Source of the DNA: Shinisaurus crocodilurus
Lineage: Eukaryota > Chordata > Lepidosauria > Squamata > Shinisauridae
Reading direction: 5' to 3'
NCBI GenBank assembly: GCA_021292165.1
Contig: JAHFWL010000231.1
Location: 91,631-155,630, forward strand
DNA: 64,000 nt
Both the position numbers and the translations under genes were made by a program. Under the pieces are notes generated by a model. It saw only the letters and a program-made list of their open reading frames with translations. It did no database searches and had not been told where the DNA came from. Positions 1 through 10,707 of the stretch are shown here, piece after piece. How positions within the stretch are numbered: position 1 is the first letter of the stretch; each line of letters starts with the position of its first letter.

Positions 1-3000
1 TTGTCAGGGTAACCGTGCCATTGGATCTCTGCCGTACTCTGTCAAGTTTGTGTGGTGATTCGTTGTGCACCGATCTCCCCACATAAAACAGTTTCACGCA
101 CAGGCGTCTTCCAACCCAACCCATCCAACCCAACCCAACCCAACCAACCAACCAAACAAACAAAAAAAAGTCCCATGGCGACTGGCGAATGGCAACGGGG
201 GCAGGACTGTGAATCTGGAAGCCCCTAGTCATGGACCAGCACATGGGCGGTGGATGCAGACTCAGTCGCCCTGTTCAAGGAACGAGGTAGTCGAGCAGCT
301 CGGCAGCTGTATCCATGACTGAGCAGCCCTGTTTAGGATCCACTCTGCTCACCCCGTATGGGGAGGGGGCTAGAAAAGGTGCCCTAAACATAGTCTACCT
401 CTTTCTCCCCTGACTGGATTACCGCGTCCAGTGGGGTCACCATTTTAGCGGTCGAAAAAGACATTTGAATTTTGGAACATGGAATATACGGACATTGCTG
501 GATAACATAGATAGTGAACGCCCTGAGCGTAGGACTGCTATTATTGCAAGGGAGCTGAGACGGTTTAAAATTGACATAGCAGCACTTCAAGAAACTCGAA
601 GGGCAGGAGAGGGACAGCTGAAAGAAGAAAAAGGAGGTTATACCTTCTTCTGGAAAGGACTACCTGAGCAGGACCGACGAATACATGGTGTAGGCTTTGC
701 CATCAAAAATGAACTAGTGAACTCTTTGTCAGAAGTTCCTACTGGCATTAACGAACGCCTGATAACTCTTCGATTAAAGCTCGCCAATAACCAACAGGTA
801 ACTATTTTGAGCGCTTATGCACCAACATTAGATGCTGATGATGACATCAAGGAAAGTTTTTACAGCCAGTTGGACACTCTCCTGTCAGAGATACCTAAGG
901 AGGATAAAATTATCCTCCTGGGCGATTTTAACGCAAGAGTCGGGCGTGACTTTGATTTATGGCCAGAAACTATTGGAAAAGACGGAGTTGGTAATAGCAA
1001 CCCGAACGGACTCTTACTTTTGTCTATATGTGCAGAGCATAATCTCACTATCACAAACACGCTCTTTCGACAAAAGAATAAGTTTAAAACATCATGGCAG
1101 CACCCACGGTCAAAGCACTGGCATCTTCTGGATTATGTAATTGTCCGTGTTAGAGATCGCCGCGATGTACTTCTTACTAGGGCCATGGTGAGTGCCGACG
1201 ACTGCTGGACAGACCACCGACTAATCCGGTCCACAATGGTTATCAACATTGCTCCCCAACGTAGGCTTCAAGGAAGGAAACCAAGGCGTAAAATGAACAT
1301 CCAAGTCCTTCAAGATCCTATTAAGCAAACTCGTCTTCAATCACTTCTTAAGGAACATCTACCTACGGAACCTCCTGACAACATTGAGGACCATTGGTCT
1401 AAGCTGAAAACCTCCATTACTGCAGCTTGTGAACAAACTATTGGATATGAAACTAAGAAACATCAGGATTGGTTTGATGAAAATGACAATGAGATTAAAT
1501 ATATAATTGACCAAAAAGGAAAGCCTTCCAAATATGGCAAAATGATATTAACTGCGCTGCCAAGAAAAAAACCTACGCTAGCGCAAAGGCTGAGGTCCAA
1601 AGAAGAACAAGAGAACTTAAGAACGCTTGGTGGAAAAAGAAAGCTGAAGAAATTCAACAACTTGCAGAATCTCATGATGCACGGGGCTTTTTTAAGGCCA
1701 CAAGGGCCATTTATGGACCAAAAACCTATGGTACAAACCCTTTACAATCAAAAGATGGCACCAAACTCTTAAAAGACAAAGAGTCTATTGCACTGCGTTG
1801 GAAAGAGCATTATTATGACCTTTTAAATCGTAAGTCTAAGGTGGATAATGAGATTTTTTCGCAAATCCTGCAAAAACAAATTAAAGAGGAACTTGCAATA
1901 CTCCCCACTTTGGATGAAGTAAAAAAAGCCATTAATCAAATGAAGAACAACAAAGCTAGTGGACCAGATGGGATTCCTGCTGAAATCTTTAAAGAAGGGG
2001 GGCCCGAACTTGTACAACATTTTCATAAACTCATCGAAAAAATCTGGATAAGAGAAGAGATCCCAGAAGACTTCAGGGATGCCATAATTATCACCCTCTT
2101 TAAGAAGGGTGATAGAACAGACTGTGGAAACTATCGGGGCATTTCTCTCTTAGCAACCGCAGGTAAAATATTTGCTAGGATTCTCGCAAACCGTCTTCTA
2201 TCTATTTCAGAAGAGATCCTCCCTGAAACTCAATATGGTTTCCGCCCCTCTAGAGGGACAGTAGACATGATTTTTACTGCACGTCAGCTCCAAGAAAAAT
2301 GCCGGGAGCAAAATCAACCCCTTTATATGGCATTTATCGATTTGGCTAAGGCCTTTGATACTGTAGACCGTACAGCTCTCTGGACTATCCTTATGAAAAT
2401 TGGATGCCCCAATAAATTTGTGAATATCTTGCGACTTCTCCATGACAACATGACGGCAACGGTTTTGGACAACAACGGCTCTCATGGTGCTCCATTTAAA
2501 GTGGGATCAGGTGTTAAACAGGGATGTGTTATCGCCCCCAACATTATTTGCCATTTTCATCGCCATGGTTTTACATCTTGTCAAGGGGAAACTTCCCACC
2601 GGTGTGGGAATTATATATCGAACAGATGGAAAGCTTTTTAATCTCAGCAGGCTGAAAGCAAAAAGTAAGGTAATTGCAACCTCCGTTGTGGAACTTCAGT
2701 ATGCTGATGATAATGTGGTCTCCGCACATTCAGGGGATGATCTCCAAACTATCCTAAATGCTTTTGCAGAAGCATACGAAAAACTTGGTCTCTCACTTAA
2801 CATCAAAAAAACCAAAGTGCTTCATCAGCAAGTGCAAGCCAATCCTTTGGTGATGCCATCTATCCAGCTTGGCGGGACAATACTGGAAAATGTCGATCAT
2901 TTTCTCTATCTTGGCAGCTATCTTTCTGTTACAGCTAACATCGACAGTGAAATCCAGCATCGTCTGAGCTCCGCAAGTGCCGCATTTTCTCGAATGAAAC

Positions 3001-3737
3001 ATAGAGTGTTCGAGGATCGGGATATTTGTAAGAAGACCAAAACACTGGTTTATGAAGCCATTGTATTACCAACTTTATTGTATGCCTGCGAAACATGGAC
3101 TATCTATAAATGTCACTTCCATCTCCTTGAAAGGTTTCATCAACGTTGCCTCCAGAAAATCCTGCAAATTACTTGGGAAGATAGGCGAACAAATGTCAGT
3201 GTACTGGAAGAAGCAAAGACTACTAGCGTTGAAAAAATGATCCTTCAACGCCAACTTCAGTGGACCGGTCATGTTGTTCGAATGCCTGACTGCCGTCTCC
3301 CAAAGCAGTTACTTTACTCCCAACTCAAGGATGGAAAGCGGAATATCGGTGGTCAATATAAGAGGTTTAAAGATGTTCATAAGGCTAATCTAAAAAAATG
3401 CAATATAAACATCGAAAACTGGGAAGCTCTGGCCCATGAACGATCTAAATGGAGGTTGGCCTTTCACAAAGGTTCCATGGACTTTGAAGAAGCCCGAGTG
3501 CAAGGTGAAAGGGAGAAACGTGCTAAGCGAAAAGCACGTCAAATGAATCCTTTACAGGACCATCTTCTATCTGGTAACCTGTGTCCTCACTGTGGGAAGC
3601 TGTGTGGATCTAGAATTGGCCTCCACAGTCACTTACGGACCCATCGCTAGAGTCTACACAATCTTCTTTAGAATTTCCTCCTTTTATCCCGGAAGACAAT
3701 CTTACTCGGTCACGAGTGATCGCCTGATGATGATGAG
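1..3737 (+). mobile_element. APE-type non-LTR retrotransposon (LINE), nearly full length, copy 1
   Basis: A long LINE unit whose parts appear in order: a non-coding leader rich in CCAAC repeats (about 110-155), an apurinic-type endonuclease, a reverse transcriptase, a C-terminal CCHH zinc finger, a short 3' UTR and a (TGA)n tail at 3726-3737. The 3' end is defined by comparison with the second copy on the minus strand at 25822-27047, which ends in the same UTR and the same trinucleotide tail. The 5' boundary may lie outside the window. I cannot assign a clade with certainty: the endonuclease-RT plus terminal zinc finger fits the RTE/RTEX- or Ingi/Vingi-like proteins often annotated in animals simply as endonuclease-reverse transcriptase. 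No clear target duplication was seen. Confidence 0.9.
414..3650 (+). pseudogene. LINE endonuclease-reverse transcriptase ORF, broken by two frameshifts
   Basis: Encodes a retrotransposon polyprotein that nicks target DNA and copies element RNA at the nick. The endonuclease reads from about 465 with APE hallmarks: GTWNIR (Asn near residue 7), LQETR (Glu near 43), GDFNAR (near 153-158), LLDYV and WTDHR (Asp-His near 250). The frame is open from 414 but has no ATG before the first motif; 465 is a TTG, so the true start is unclear. A first frameshift lies between about 1480 and 1553, after which the linker and RT continue in another frame. RT motifs are SGPDG (about 1960), FIDLAKAFD (about 2335), GVKQGC (about 2511) and YADDN (about 2700). 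A second frameshift is one extra C in the C run at 2534-2539; copy 2 has four Cs where this copy has five. The C-terminus holds a C-x2-C-x12-H-x3-H finger (about 3583-3643), with stop TAG at 3648-3650. Not functional as it stands. Confidence 0.9.
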
Positions 3738-4344
3738 ACACAATATACACACAAATCAAGGAGAGAAGTAATATTAATGCACAGAAGTTCCTTCTTTCAT
3801 TTCACTCATTTGGTTTTGCTTTGTTGTCTCCTTTTGAATGAAACCACGTGCAAACATCTAACAACTTTTTTGATTAAAATTTGGTGGGGTCATCAAGAGC
3901 AAAACAGCATTGTTTCATGGGCCAAATCGAAGTTGCATAGTCCCTGTTGGGCATGCCTGCTGTAAATCGACACTGCAATCTGGTAAGCGAGTCGTTGAGG
4001 CAAGCCCTTGTTCTTTGCTCTGACCCAGCAACAAATATGTATACCTAGAGAGCATGAACCAATCAGAACGGGAGTGTGCTTTCCTTTCATTTATTCCTTC
4101 CCATTCACTATGTGCCTTCAGCCCTTTTGTTCAGAAAGAGCCCAAAGGAGCTGCTCTCGAGAAAGCTCGCACATGAAAAGAGAATTAGCATCCATTCAAA
4201 TTGTGTGAATTCAGTGGATATGAACTCCTCTTTGAATATGCAGCTATGTTTTTATTATTTATCAGCTGTCTCTATCAAATTGAAACAGTCAAACTTCTCA
4301 TATGGATACTGCCCTGATCTGTCTTGCCTTTGTCATTGTTTGTT

Positions 4345-4388
<44 letters not shown>

Positions 4389-4798
4389 CTTAAGCAAATC
4401 AGAAAATGCTCTATTTCACATCATTTAAAACATAGTGGATTTTCAAATAATTATGACAACTGCTTATTAGATATGCCACCTCTTCCCTATCCTAATTCTG
4501 CCCCACTCTTAGGAGTACAGCAATATTCCCACCCCAGATGCATTATATTGTTGAACTACCTGTTTATATTCCAAACAATTCAATTATTTCTCTTTTTAGG
4601 TAGCTCGCATCATGCCAGGTATCAGCCATGTTCAATTTTCATGCTGAAAAACATCCTTTCAGGAGAGGAGATCTGTTCATCAGTAAGTACAGCATTTCCC
4701 ATAATACATTTGTTTTCCCCCTTTCCAGCGATGTCACTTGACAGTTGCATTCCATCAGAAAACATACCACATGGTTCCTATGCAGTCAATGAGATAAA
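3738..4798. other. Unassigned intergenic sequence with an (AT)n/(AC)n tract
   Basis: Between the LINE tail and the next MITE I see no gene. The stretch is AT-rich and holds an (AT)n run at 4349-4379 followed by (AC)n to 4388. Short open frames here cross the microsatellite and have no family resemblance that I recognise. Confidence 0.5.
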
Positions 4799-5060
4799 CA
4801 TGGCCGGCCCTACCATTAGGCAGAGTGAAGCAAACACCTCAGGTGGTAGATGTTGGGTGGTGACAGCAAGGTTTTGGAGGAGCGACCTCTGTGCTGTGTG
4901 ACCTCCCCTATGTTAACCTGGTGCCTTCAGGTGCAGGGCATGATGCTGTCTCATCATCAATGCTGAGGACAGCCAGTCCAGTCAGCTCTTGCACATGGAA
5001 TAAGAAGGGACACCATTTTGTCCTTTGCCTCAGGCAGCAAAATGTCTTGGGCCAGCCCTG
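4799..5060. mobile_element. hAT-like MITE (CATGGCCGGCCC...GGCCAGCCCTG)
   Basis: A 262-bp element with imperfect inverted ends: CATGGCCGGCCCTACC on the left and the complement of CAGGGCTGGCCCAAG on the right. It is flanked by GAGATAAA (4791-4798) and GAGATAAG (5061-5068), an 8-bp duplication matching at 7 of 8 positions, the length produced by hAT transposases. It has no coding capacity. The family name is unknown to me. Confidence 0.75.
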
Positions 5061-6203
5061 GAGATAAGATCTAGTGAACAACACAATGTGTCCTTACATG
5101 TAAGAAATGGTCCATACACCGCATAGGATATGTTCTATAGTGACAGCTTAGTAGCGATGAGCACCCCCCCACACACCCCAACACATAGTTCTACTCTGAT
5201 TGGCTGGGAATGAAATTAATTGTCTCGGCGCCACCACCAAAAAAAATTAAAAAATAAAGAATATATATATATATATATATATACAATAAGGAATGCCTTT
5301 GCTTCTTTTGAAGCAATCTGAGTTTCATTGTCTCAGATCCAGAGGCATTAAGGATCATAGGACAGGAGCTGCTGTTTACATCATGCACACTTTATTCATT
5401 GCTCATATTATAGTCAACAAAGTAGATATTATTCCCAAAAGGCTTTGCCCCCAATGCTGTTTCTGGAAGCCAAGATGAATGGTTCCTTCACAACAACAGT
5501 TCCCACTGCTGAAGAAACAAGGCGCTATTTAGAGGCTTGTCTTCAGCTGTAGAAACCAGTGCAGCAATCGTAGCAACTGATCCGGAATCCCGTCCTAAAT
5601 ATCTAGTTCAATATTTGTTCCTGGATGGATACACTGATAAATAAAATTAGGAATTTTAAGAAGTGGATTCCAGAGAAGCTTTCAGGTTTGCCCAGGGGAA
5701 AGGGGAAGAAAAAAAGCTGTTGCTGATGGTCATGTTTTTCTGAGCCTGTCTCTAGAGTCAGAGAGCCTGTGCTTGTGGTTTATGGAACATGACATAGATA
5801 TGATTACATTAGCACTCCGATTGCAACTTCAACATCAAGAAAGTTGTCAGGTTGCTGTAACACTGCAAACTGGACTGTTGTAAAAGCACTTAAACAATAT
5901 TGATCTACCTTTATTGGGAATGCAGAGGGCTGCCACACCATAGTAACTTCCAAGCAAAGATTTTAAAGGGGACTTCAGATCATGGAAATAAATTGATATA
6001 AGCTATTTTCAAGTGAATGGATGTTCTAAAGATTGAGATATTTCTTTGCAAACCAATATGGTGCAATAGATAAAGGAAAGTCTTGGCTTAGACCTGGGTT
6101 GAATCCCTGGTCAGCCATGGCCTCTGTACTATAACTGAAAATGTTTTAATCTCCTCAGCTTGATACAAAGACAGGGTATAATTCTGCAATATACAGAAGA
6201 GGC
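5061..6203. other. Unassigned sequence with a short (AT)n tract and a possible SINE fragment
   Basis: No gene is seen. An (AT)n run lies at 5262-5283. Around 6080-6160 a weak tRNA/MIR-like stretch (CTGGGTTGAATCCCTGG) suggests an old SINE fragment. The remainder is unrecognised. Confidence 0.4.
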
Positions 6204-6288
6204 CACAGCTGAGTGCCGGAACTATGCTCTGCTTTGCATGCAGAAGGTCTCAGGTTCAATCCCTAGCCTCTCCAGTTAAAAGAACCAT
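6204..6288 (+). mobile_element. tRNA-derived SINE head, degenerate
   Basis: The sequence CTGCTTTGCATGCAGAAGG followed by a B-box-like GGTTCAATCCC and a CTCTCCAG end matches the tRNA-like head of the SINE at 53331-53521. The A-box half is heavily mutated (GAGTGCCGGAAC). It is an old copy rather than a tRNA gene. Confidence 0.7.
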
Positions 6289-6452
6289 GTAGTTGGTGAT
6301 GGGAAAGATTTCTGGAGAAGGGAGATTCCCGGGAACAGCAGGAGTGGCTTTTCCTCCTTTGAAAAAAAATAAAATAAAATGGGGGAAGCACCTCTGGTTA
6401 TTTAGCGAGCACTGCAGGGAGCAGGATGCCCCTGTTAGAAGCTGTCTCCAGC

Positions 6453-6645
6453 AGAGGCTGGTGGCTCCAATGTCAGTGGGGCGGTGTATCCACTCCGAGT
6501 TTCACTCTGAACTTTTAAGGAGCTACCCATGGTGCTGAACGAACCCTATCCCCAAAATAGGTTCAGCACCACGGATAGCTGCTTTAAAGTTCAGACTGAA
6601 GCCCAGAGTGGATACACCACCCCACTGACATTGGCACCACCAGCC
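6453..6645. mobile_element. Fold-back MITE, two ~90-bp inverted arms
   Basis: The left arm (about 6453-6539: GGTGGCTCCAATGTCAGTGG through GGTGCTGAAC) is repeated inverted at about 6560-6645 (GTTCAGCACC through CCACTGACATTGG). The arms are separated by about 20 bases. A second copy lies at 38483-38660. Flanks TCTCCAGC and TCTCCCAGC could be a decayed target duplication. It has no ORF of its own. Confidence 0.8.
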
Positions 6646-6835
6646 TCATCTCCCAGCACACCCCTTTCATTTTGAAGATACGTTGTTTGATCACATCTAA
6701 GCCAAAGCATAGACATCTCATATAGCTTATATAGGCTTCCCCTTTGCAGAAGTTGCACTCCATACATGGCCGTCCAGGGGATGGGGATGGTGGTGCACAT
6801 GACATTTGGGTAGGGATGTATGACATTCAGGCAGT

Positions 6836-7003
6836 ATGCCTATGTACATCAGTTGGCAGGGGACATGGGCAGGAAGGTGCTGTTGCACTCATCTCCCGCT
6901 TGTGGGTTTCCCTGGGCAGCAGGTTGGCCACTTTGTGAACAAAACGCTGGACTAGATGGACCCTTGGTCTGAGCCAGCAGGGCTCTTCTGATGTTCTTAG
7001 GTA
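6836..7003 (+). mobile_element. CR1-type LINE 3' UTR fragment
   Basis: The string CTGGACTAGATGGACCC, then GGTCTGAGCCAGCAGGGCTC, then TTCTGATGTTCTTAGG is the characteristic 3' end of a reptile CR1 subfamily. Related stretches occur at 42563-42872, 46838-47194 and, inverted, at 62862-63335. Only non-coding 3' sequence is present. Confidence 0.75.
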
Positions 7004-7357
7004 TGAATTTTGTTAAATCCATCCTGGCTATGTTGCATGGATTGTCAGGCACTTTTCATCCCATTGTCCCAGATTAGGGATGTACATGACTTTCATTCCT
7101 GTTTGCGAATGTGCACTAGTGCAAGTATGGATTAGCACTAATGCATATTAGCACAAGTGAGCACTTGTGCAAATCCCCCCCCAAAAAAAGTGTTTTTCTT
7201 TTTTTTTTTTAAGAGGCCTGCAAGTCCACAAGTTCCTGAAGAAAAAAGGGTCGTCATGAGGAAAAAGACTTGAGAAGCCGATCTGCTGTGGAATCTGAAG
7301 GCAGAAAAAAGATGAACTCCTTTGAATCTGCTGCAGATGTCTCCCAACATCCCTACA
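7004..7357. mobile_element. Composite of AT-rich hAT-like MITE fragments
   Basis: Positions 7010-7075 match the left part of the MITE at 53734-54184 (AAATCCATCC, GGATTGTCAGGCAC, CCCATTGTCCC). At about 7076 a new AGGGATGTACATGA end begins. The right part (TCTGCTGCAGATGTCTCCC, ending ATCCCTA near 7357) again matches the 54.1-kb copy. This suggests one MITE interrupted by, or recombined with, another family member. Confidence 0.55.
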
Positions 7358-7646
7358 TTAGGGGCCAGGTGAGTGGTACACATGGCATTGGGGGTGGGGC
7401 CAGTAGCATGGCCTTGCTGCTGCCCCCTCCATGCATAGAAGCTGTGCATGAAGGACATCTGAAGAGGGATCTGGTTTCTTTGGTACATGAATGCATACCT
7501 TACTGGGTTTCATGTAGGAACCATTCACTGTCCATCCCATCGGTGCAGCAAACCTTTCCATGGCAGGGGGACCTGATCATTGCATGGAAAGGTACAAAGG
7601 ACTATTTTGTTAATGATAAAGCAAGTCCCAGTTCTCCCTCCTACCC

Positions 7647-7671
7647 CCCCCCCCACACACACACACACACA
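7647..7671. repeat. (AC)n microsatellite after a C run
   Basis: Ten consecutive C residues are followed by alternating AC to about 7671. No coding meaning. Confidence 0.9.
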
Positions 7672-7682
7672 TATCCACTTTG

Positions 7683-8351
7683 ATTGTTGTGTTTTTCAAA
7701 GACTCTCGCGAATGTTTTCCATAGTCTTTGGAGACAATAAATTAGCCCTAAGGAAGGCTTAGATTTGGGTTATTGCCACTGAGCTGCTAATGCTGACAGC
7801 TAACAAACTGGGGGGGGGGGGAGACCACCGCGAAGAGTGCTGGAGATTTCTCATGTTATAGATTTTAACATAATTATCAATGCATTCCTTTCAGCTATTA
7901 TGCCATTTTAATTGCATGGAGCTGATTTCTCTGTTTTTTATGGGGCTATATCCGCATCGGGAAAATGAAAACACCAAATTGAAAATGAAAGAATTATGCT
8001 AAGGGTTCCTCTGAATTCCGGAGCAGCGTTTGCTACTTTATACATGATTCATTCTCCTGCTGGTGCTTTCATGCCACTGGTTACTGTACAGCAGTAGTTT
8101 GCCTTTCTGGTTTCTTTGCTTGAAAACACAAGAATCGTTCTGAATGTTGTTGTTTTTCTCTCTCTCTCCAGGGGATGAGAGTCCTTGCTGTATTTCTCTG
8201 TGACCCTACACGTATGACCATCTTTTTATGGGTTTATTGAATGGGTACAGTCTGCTCACAGATGTGGCCTTCTGATGCCTGATAACCATTACAACTGCAT
8301 CTGTTCTTGAATTACATTGTGGTGTAGTGGGCACCATGTTGAATCCAGGCC
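7683..8351. other. Unassigned AT-rich sequence
   Basis: No gene or repeat family is recognised. About 7855-7960 is rich in TAAT/ATTA and ATTTGCAT-like words and lacks repeat hallmarks, so it may be old unique sequence; this is a weak inference. A (CT)n run sits near 8158-8170. Confidence 0.3.
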
Positions 8352-8804
8352 TAGGGATGTGCAAATCAGCAAAGCTCGAGCTCACCAAATTTCTCCAAAT
8401 TCCAATCTTGAAGCTCATTCCGACTCGAGTCCGTATAAGATTGTGAGCTTTGTTTTGTTTTCTTTTTCTTTCCCATGAAAATCCACGTGCATTTTTCCTG
8501 TGTCTTTTTCCAAATGTACACATCAATCGTGTGCATCTTTGAAATGTACTCATGGCTTCCCCCATTGATTAAAACATATGTATTTGTGTGCATTTCCCAA
8601 AAGTATGTATTTTTTCATGCACATTTTTCAAATGTATGTATGCTGTTGCGCGCATTTTGGGGGGGTCCGTGAATCACAATGCAAGTTCAAAAATGTATGG
8701 ACTTTGATCGCAGATTATGTCTGAGTCCATGTTCGGCCCGGAAGGTACAAACTGGGTAAATCCTGAACAAAAACAAACTGAAATGCATTTATCATACATC
8801 TCTA
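8352..8804 (+). mobile_element. AT-rich hAT-like MITE, TAGGGATGTGCAAA family
   Basis: Starts TAGGGATGTGCAAATCAGCA and ends with the inverted partner ATACATCTCTA. The interior contains repeated GTGCATTTTTCC / AAATGTACACAT words. Closely related members are at 12869-13288, 45671-45949 and, inverted, about 16133-16513, which share the order of internal words. No 8-bp duplication could be confirmed for this copy. No transposase is encoded. Confidence 0.8.
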
Positions 8805-9525
8805 GTTAATTCCCTGCTTAGCCCAGCCATGAAGCTCAGCGAAATGGCTTTGGGAAAGTTGCAGGCTTTGTTCATGGGCCCATCTAAACACATGAATACC
8901 TTTCTTTGTCAGAATTGAGTAAGGGAGGGAGCTCCCATTCACCCATAAGCAGTTAGTTCATGTAGGGTATCTTTTGAGGACTGATTGACTTATTGTTCTT
9001 TCCTTGCTCTCAGAAAGGAGAATAAGTCCTCAATGCTGTTCTGCACCAACTTTTACTGCTCAGAAATGGCAGCCATGCTTTGACAGCAAGACTTACTAGT
9101 TTGCCTGGGCAGCTGCTACATTTACATAGTCAGGGGAGATCAGCCTCAGCAAGAAAAAAGGGAAAAAAGGAAAAGGAAGAAAGGAAAAGGAAGGAAAGGA
9201 AAAGGAAAAGAGCAGCTGCTTTCATAGAGATGTTGCTTCCATGAAGAATGATGGTGTGGAAGAATGCCAGTGGCTCCTTCTATTTTCTCTTCTTTGAGAG
9301 CATAGGAAGAAGTGAGAAGAAAGGAGAAGGTATCATCTTGACTCCCAGCATTTCCCCATAGCATTTGATCATAGAAAAGTCTCCTGTATTGACTGACAAG
9401 TTTAGGATATTGGATGGAAGCCCTCTCCCCTCGTTAGAATGCTAGAACAATCAGAGCACGAGTCTTATCTATGTGTTTAAGAGAATGTATGATATGAACC
9501 ATTGTCTCTCAGCCTAACCATGTTG
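8805..9525. other. Unassigned sequence with a purine-rich stretch
   Basis: No gene seen. A GGAAAA-rich purine stretch runs about 9150-9210. Confidence 0.4.
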
Positions 9526-9924
9526 TAGGGATGAGTGAACAAGTGATTTTCATGATTGCAAAAATTCTCTGTACACCACCTTGAAACTCAGATCACCTTG
9601 TTTCCCATGTTCAATTGCACTCATTTTTTGTTTCATTTAAATGAGGAAAATGCATATTTTGAATGGAGAAAATTCACATTTTTAAAAATGCACACCAATG
9701 TGTGCACTTCCCCCCACAGAGAAAGCATGGACATGCATTTTTTTTTTGCCCAAAATATATATACAAAATATATATACACACGTTTAGATGTGAATACAAG
9801 TATGTATGGGAATTTGGAAACGTTTTCAGAGAACATGGTCTCCTGCTCACATTCACATCCAGGGTTGTTAATAGGACATGTTCACACGATTTGCAAATAT
9901 AAATGAAATTCTCGTACATCCCTA
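9526..9924 (+). mobile_element. AT-rich hAT-like MITE (TAGGGATGAGTGAAC...GTACATCCCTA)
   Basis: The ends TAGGGATGAGTG and CTCGTACATCCCTA are imperfect inverted repeats. The interior has the GTGTGCACTTCCCCC and AAATGCATATTTTG words common to the family. It resembles the copy at 44189-44561 more than the one at 8352. Noncoding. Confidence 0.75.
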
Positions 9925-10078
9925 CCAGGAAGATAAAGCAATAAAACCTTTCATAGGAAGGAAGGAAGGGTTCAAATGTGAGAAATTAGCATTGTCTTCC
10001 CTCTTTGTCTCTGAGAAGGAACAGAGCTGTCCTCCATTTTTGTATTTAGTTGGCTTTAGGATATTATGGGGTTAAATC

Positions 10079-10105
10079 TGTGTGTGTGTGTGTGTGTGTG
10101 TGTGT

Positions 10106-10138
<33 letters not shown>
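10079..10138. repeat. (GT)n(GA)n compound microsatellite
   Basis: An uninterrupted TG run switches to GAGAGA near 10107 and continues to 10138. Confidence 0.95.
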
Positions 10139-10139
<1 letters not shown>

Positions 10140-10542
10140 CAGTTTCAGCCAAAAGCTTCAAAGTTTAGAGGTCAAAAATTTAGTTAGAATATAGAGCTCA
10201 GGAAGTTTTGTTCAGGAAGCCAGGAGATTATGAAATTCAACAGAAGTCTACAGGAAGAGAGAAAATCCCTCCCCCATTTCACAACCTGTGACTGAGAACA
10301 TTAAGCCATGCATTCTGACTAGCAGTTAAAGCATTGTAAAATTTATCCAAGCAAAGTCATAAAAGTCTTTCCTCGATGTTGCAAACCTTCCCCCCCCCCC
10401 ACTTTGGCTATACATGTAAGATCATATTTCATATCTAGTCTGTTTTGCAATGTACCAAAAGGTTCAGAGAGCACCAAGGGGTAACAATTCACACAAATGA
10501 GATAATGAAACCAGCCAATTTAAGTACAAGATCAAAGATACA

Positions 10543-10707
10543 GGCCTGTGGCTCACGCTGGCTCAGCTTGTCTGAGTGTGGAAAGCTAAGCAGGGTCAGG
10601 CCTGGTGATTACTTGGATGGGAGACCCCTCCTCTAGTTTCCTGCATTGAGCAGGGGGGTGGACTCGATAGCCTTGTAGGCCCCTTCCAACTCTATGATCT
10701 ATGAACT
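10543..10707 (+). mobile_element. 5S-rRNA-derived SINE with a CR1-like 3' tail, copy 1
   Basis: The head (10543-10626) is recognisably 5S rRNA. It contains AAGCTAAGCAGGGTC (10583-10597), an exact match to the box A region of vertebrate 5S genes, and TACTTGGATGGGAGACC (10610-10626), the box C region; both belong to the internal pol III promoter. The tail from about 10640 (TCCTGCATTGAGCAGG, GGACTCGATAGCC, CCAACTCTATGATC) is the 3' end of the CR1 LINEs found here at 41490-41562 and 63580-63677. A second copy with the same 5S/CR1 junction lies inverted at 61592-61752, so this is a family and not a chance fusion. This architecture resembles the 5S-derived SINE3 class described from zebrafish. Confidence 0.88.

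Noticed and set aside
65..322. 85-residue frame at the start of the window
   Set aside because: It lies in the LINE leader and its Asn-Pro-Thr repeats come from the CCAAC simple repeat.
4302..4901. 199-residue frame on the + strand
   Set aside because: It runs through an (AT)n/(AC)n microsatellite and a MITE edge and shows no domain.
8352..8804. 8-bp target duplication for the TAGGGATGTGCAAA MITEs
   Set aside because: Flanks of the copies at 8352, 9526, 12869 and 44189 were compared and no convincing duplication was found, so the hAT assignment for these rests only on end similarity.
10543..10627. A 5S rRNA gene
   Set aside because: Only the internal promoter part resembles 5S; the 5' third is diverged and the 3' end is replaced by a CR1 tail in both copies.
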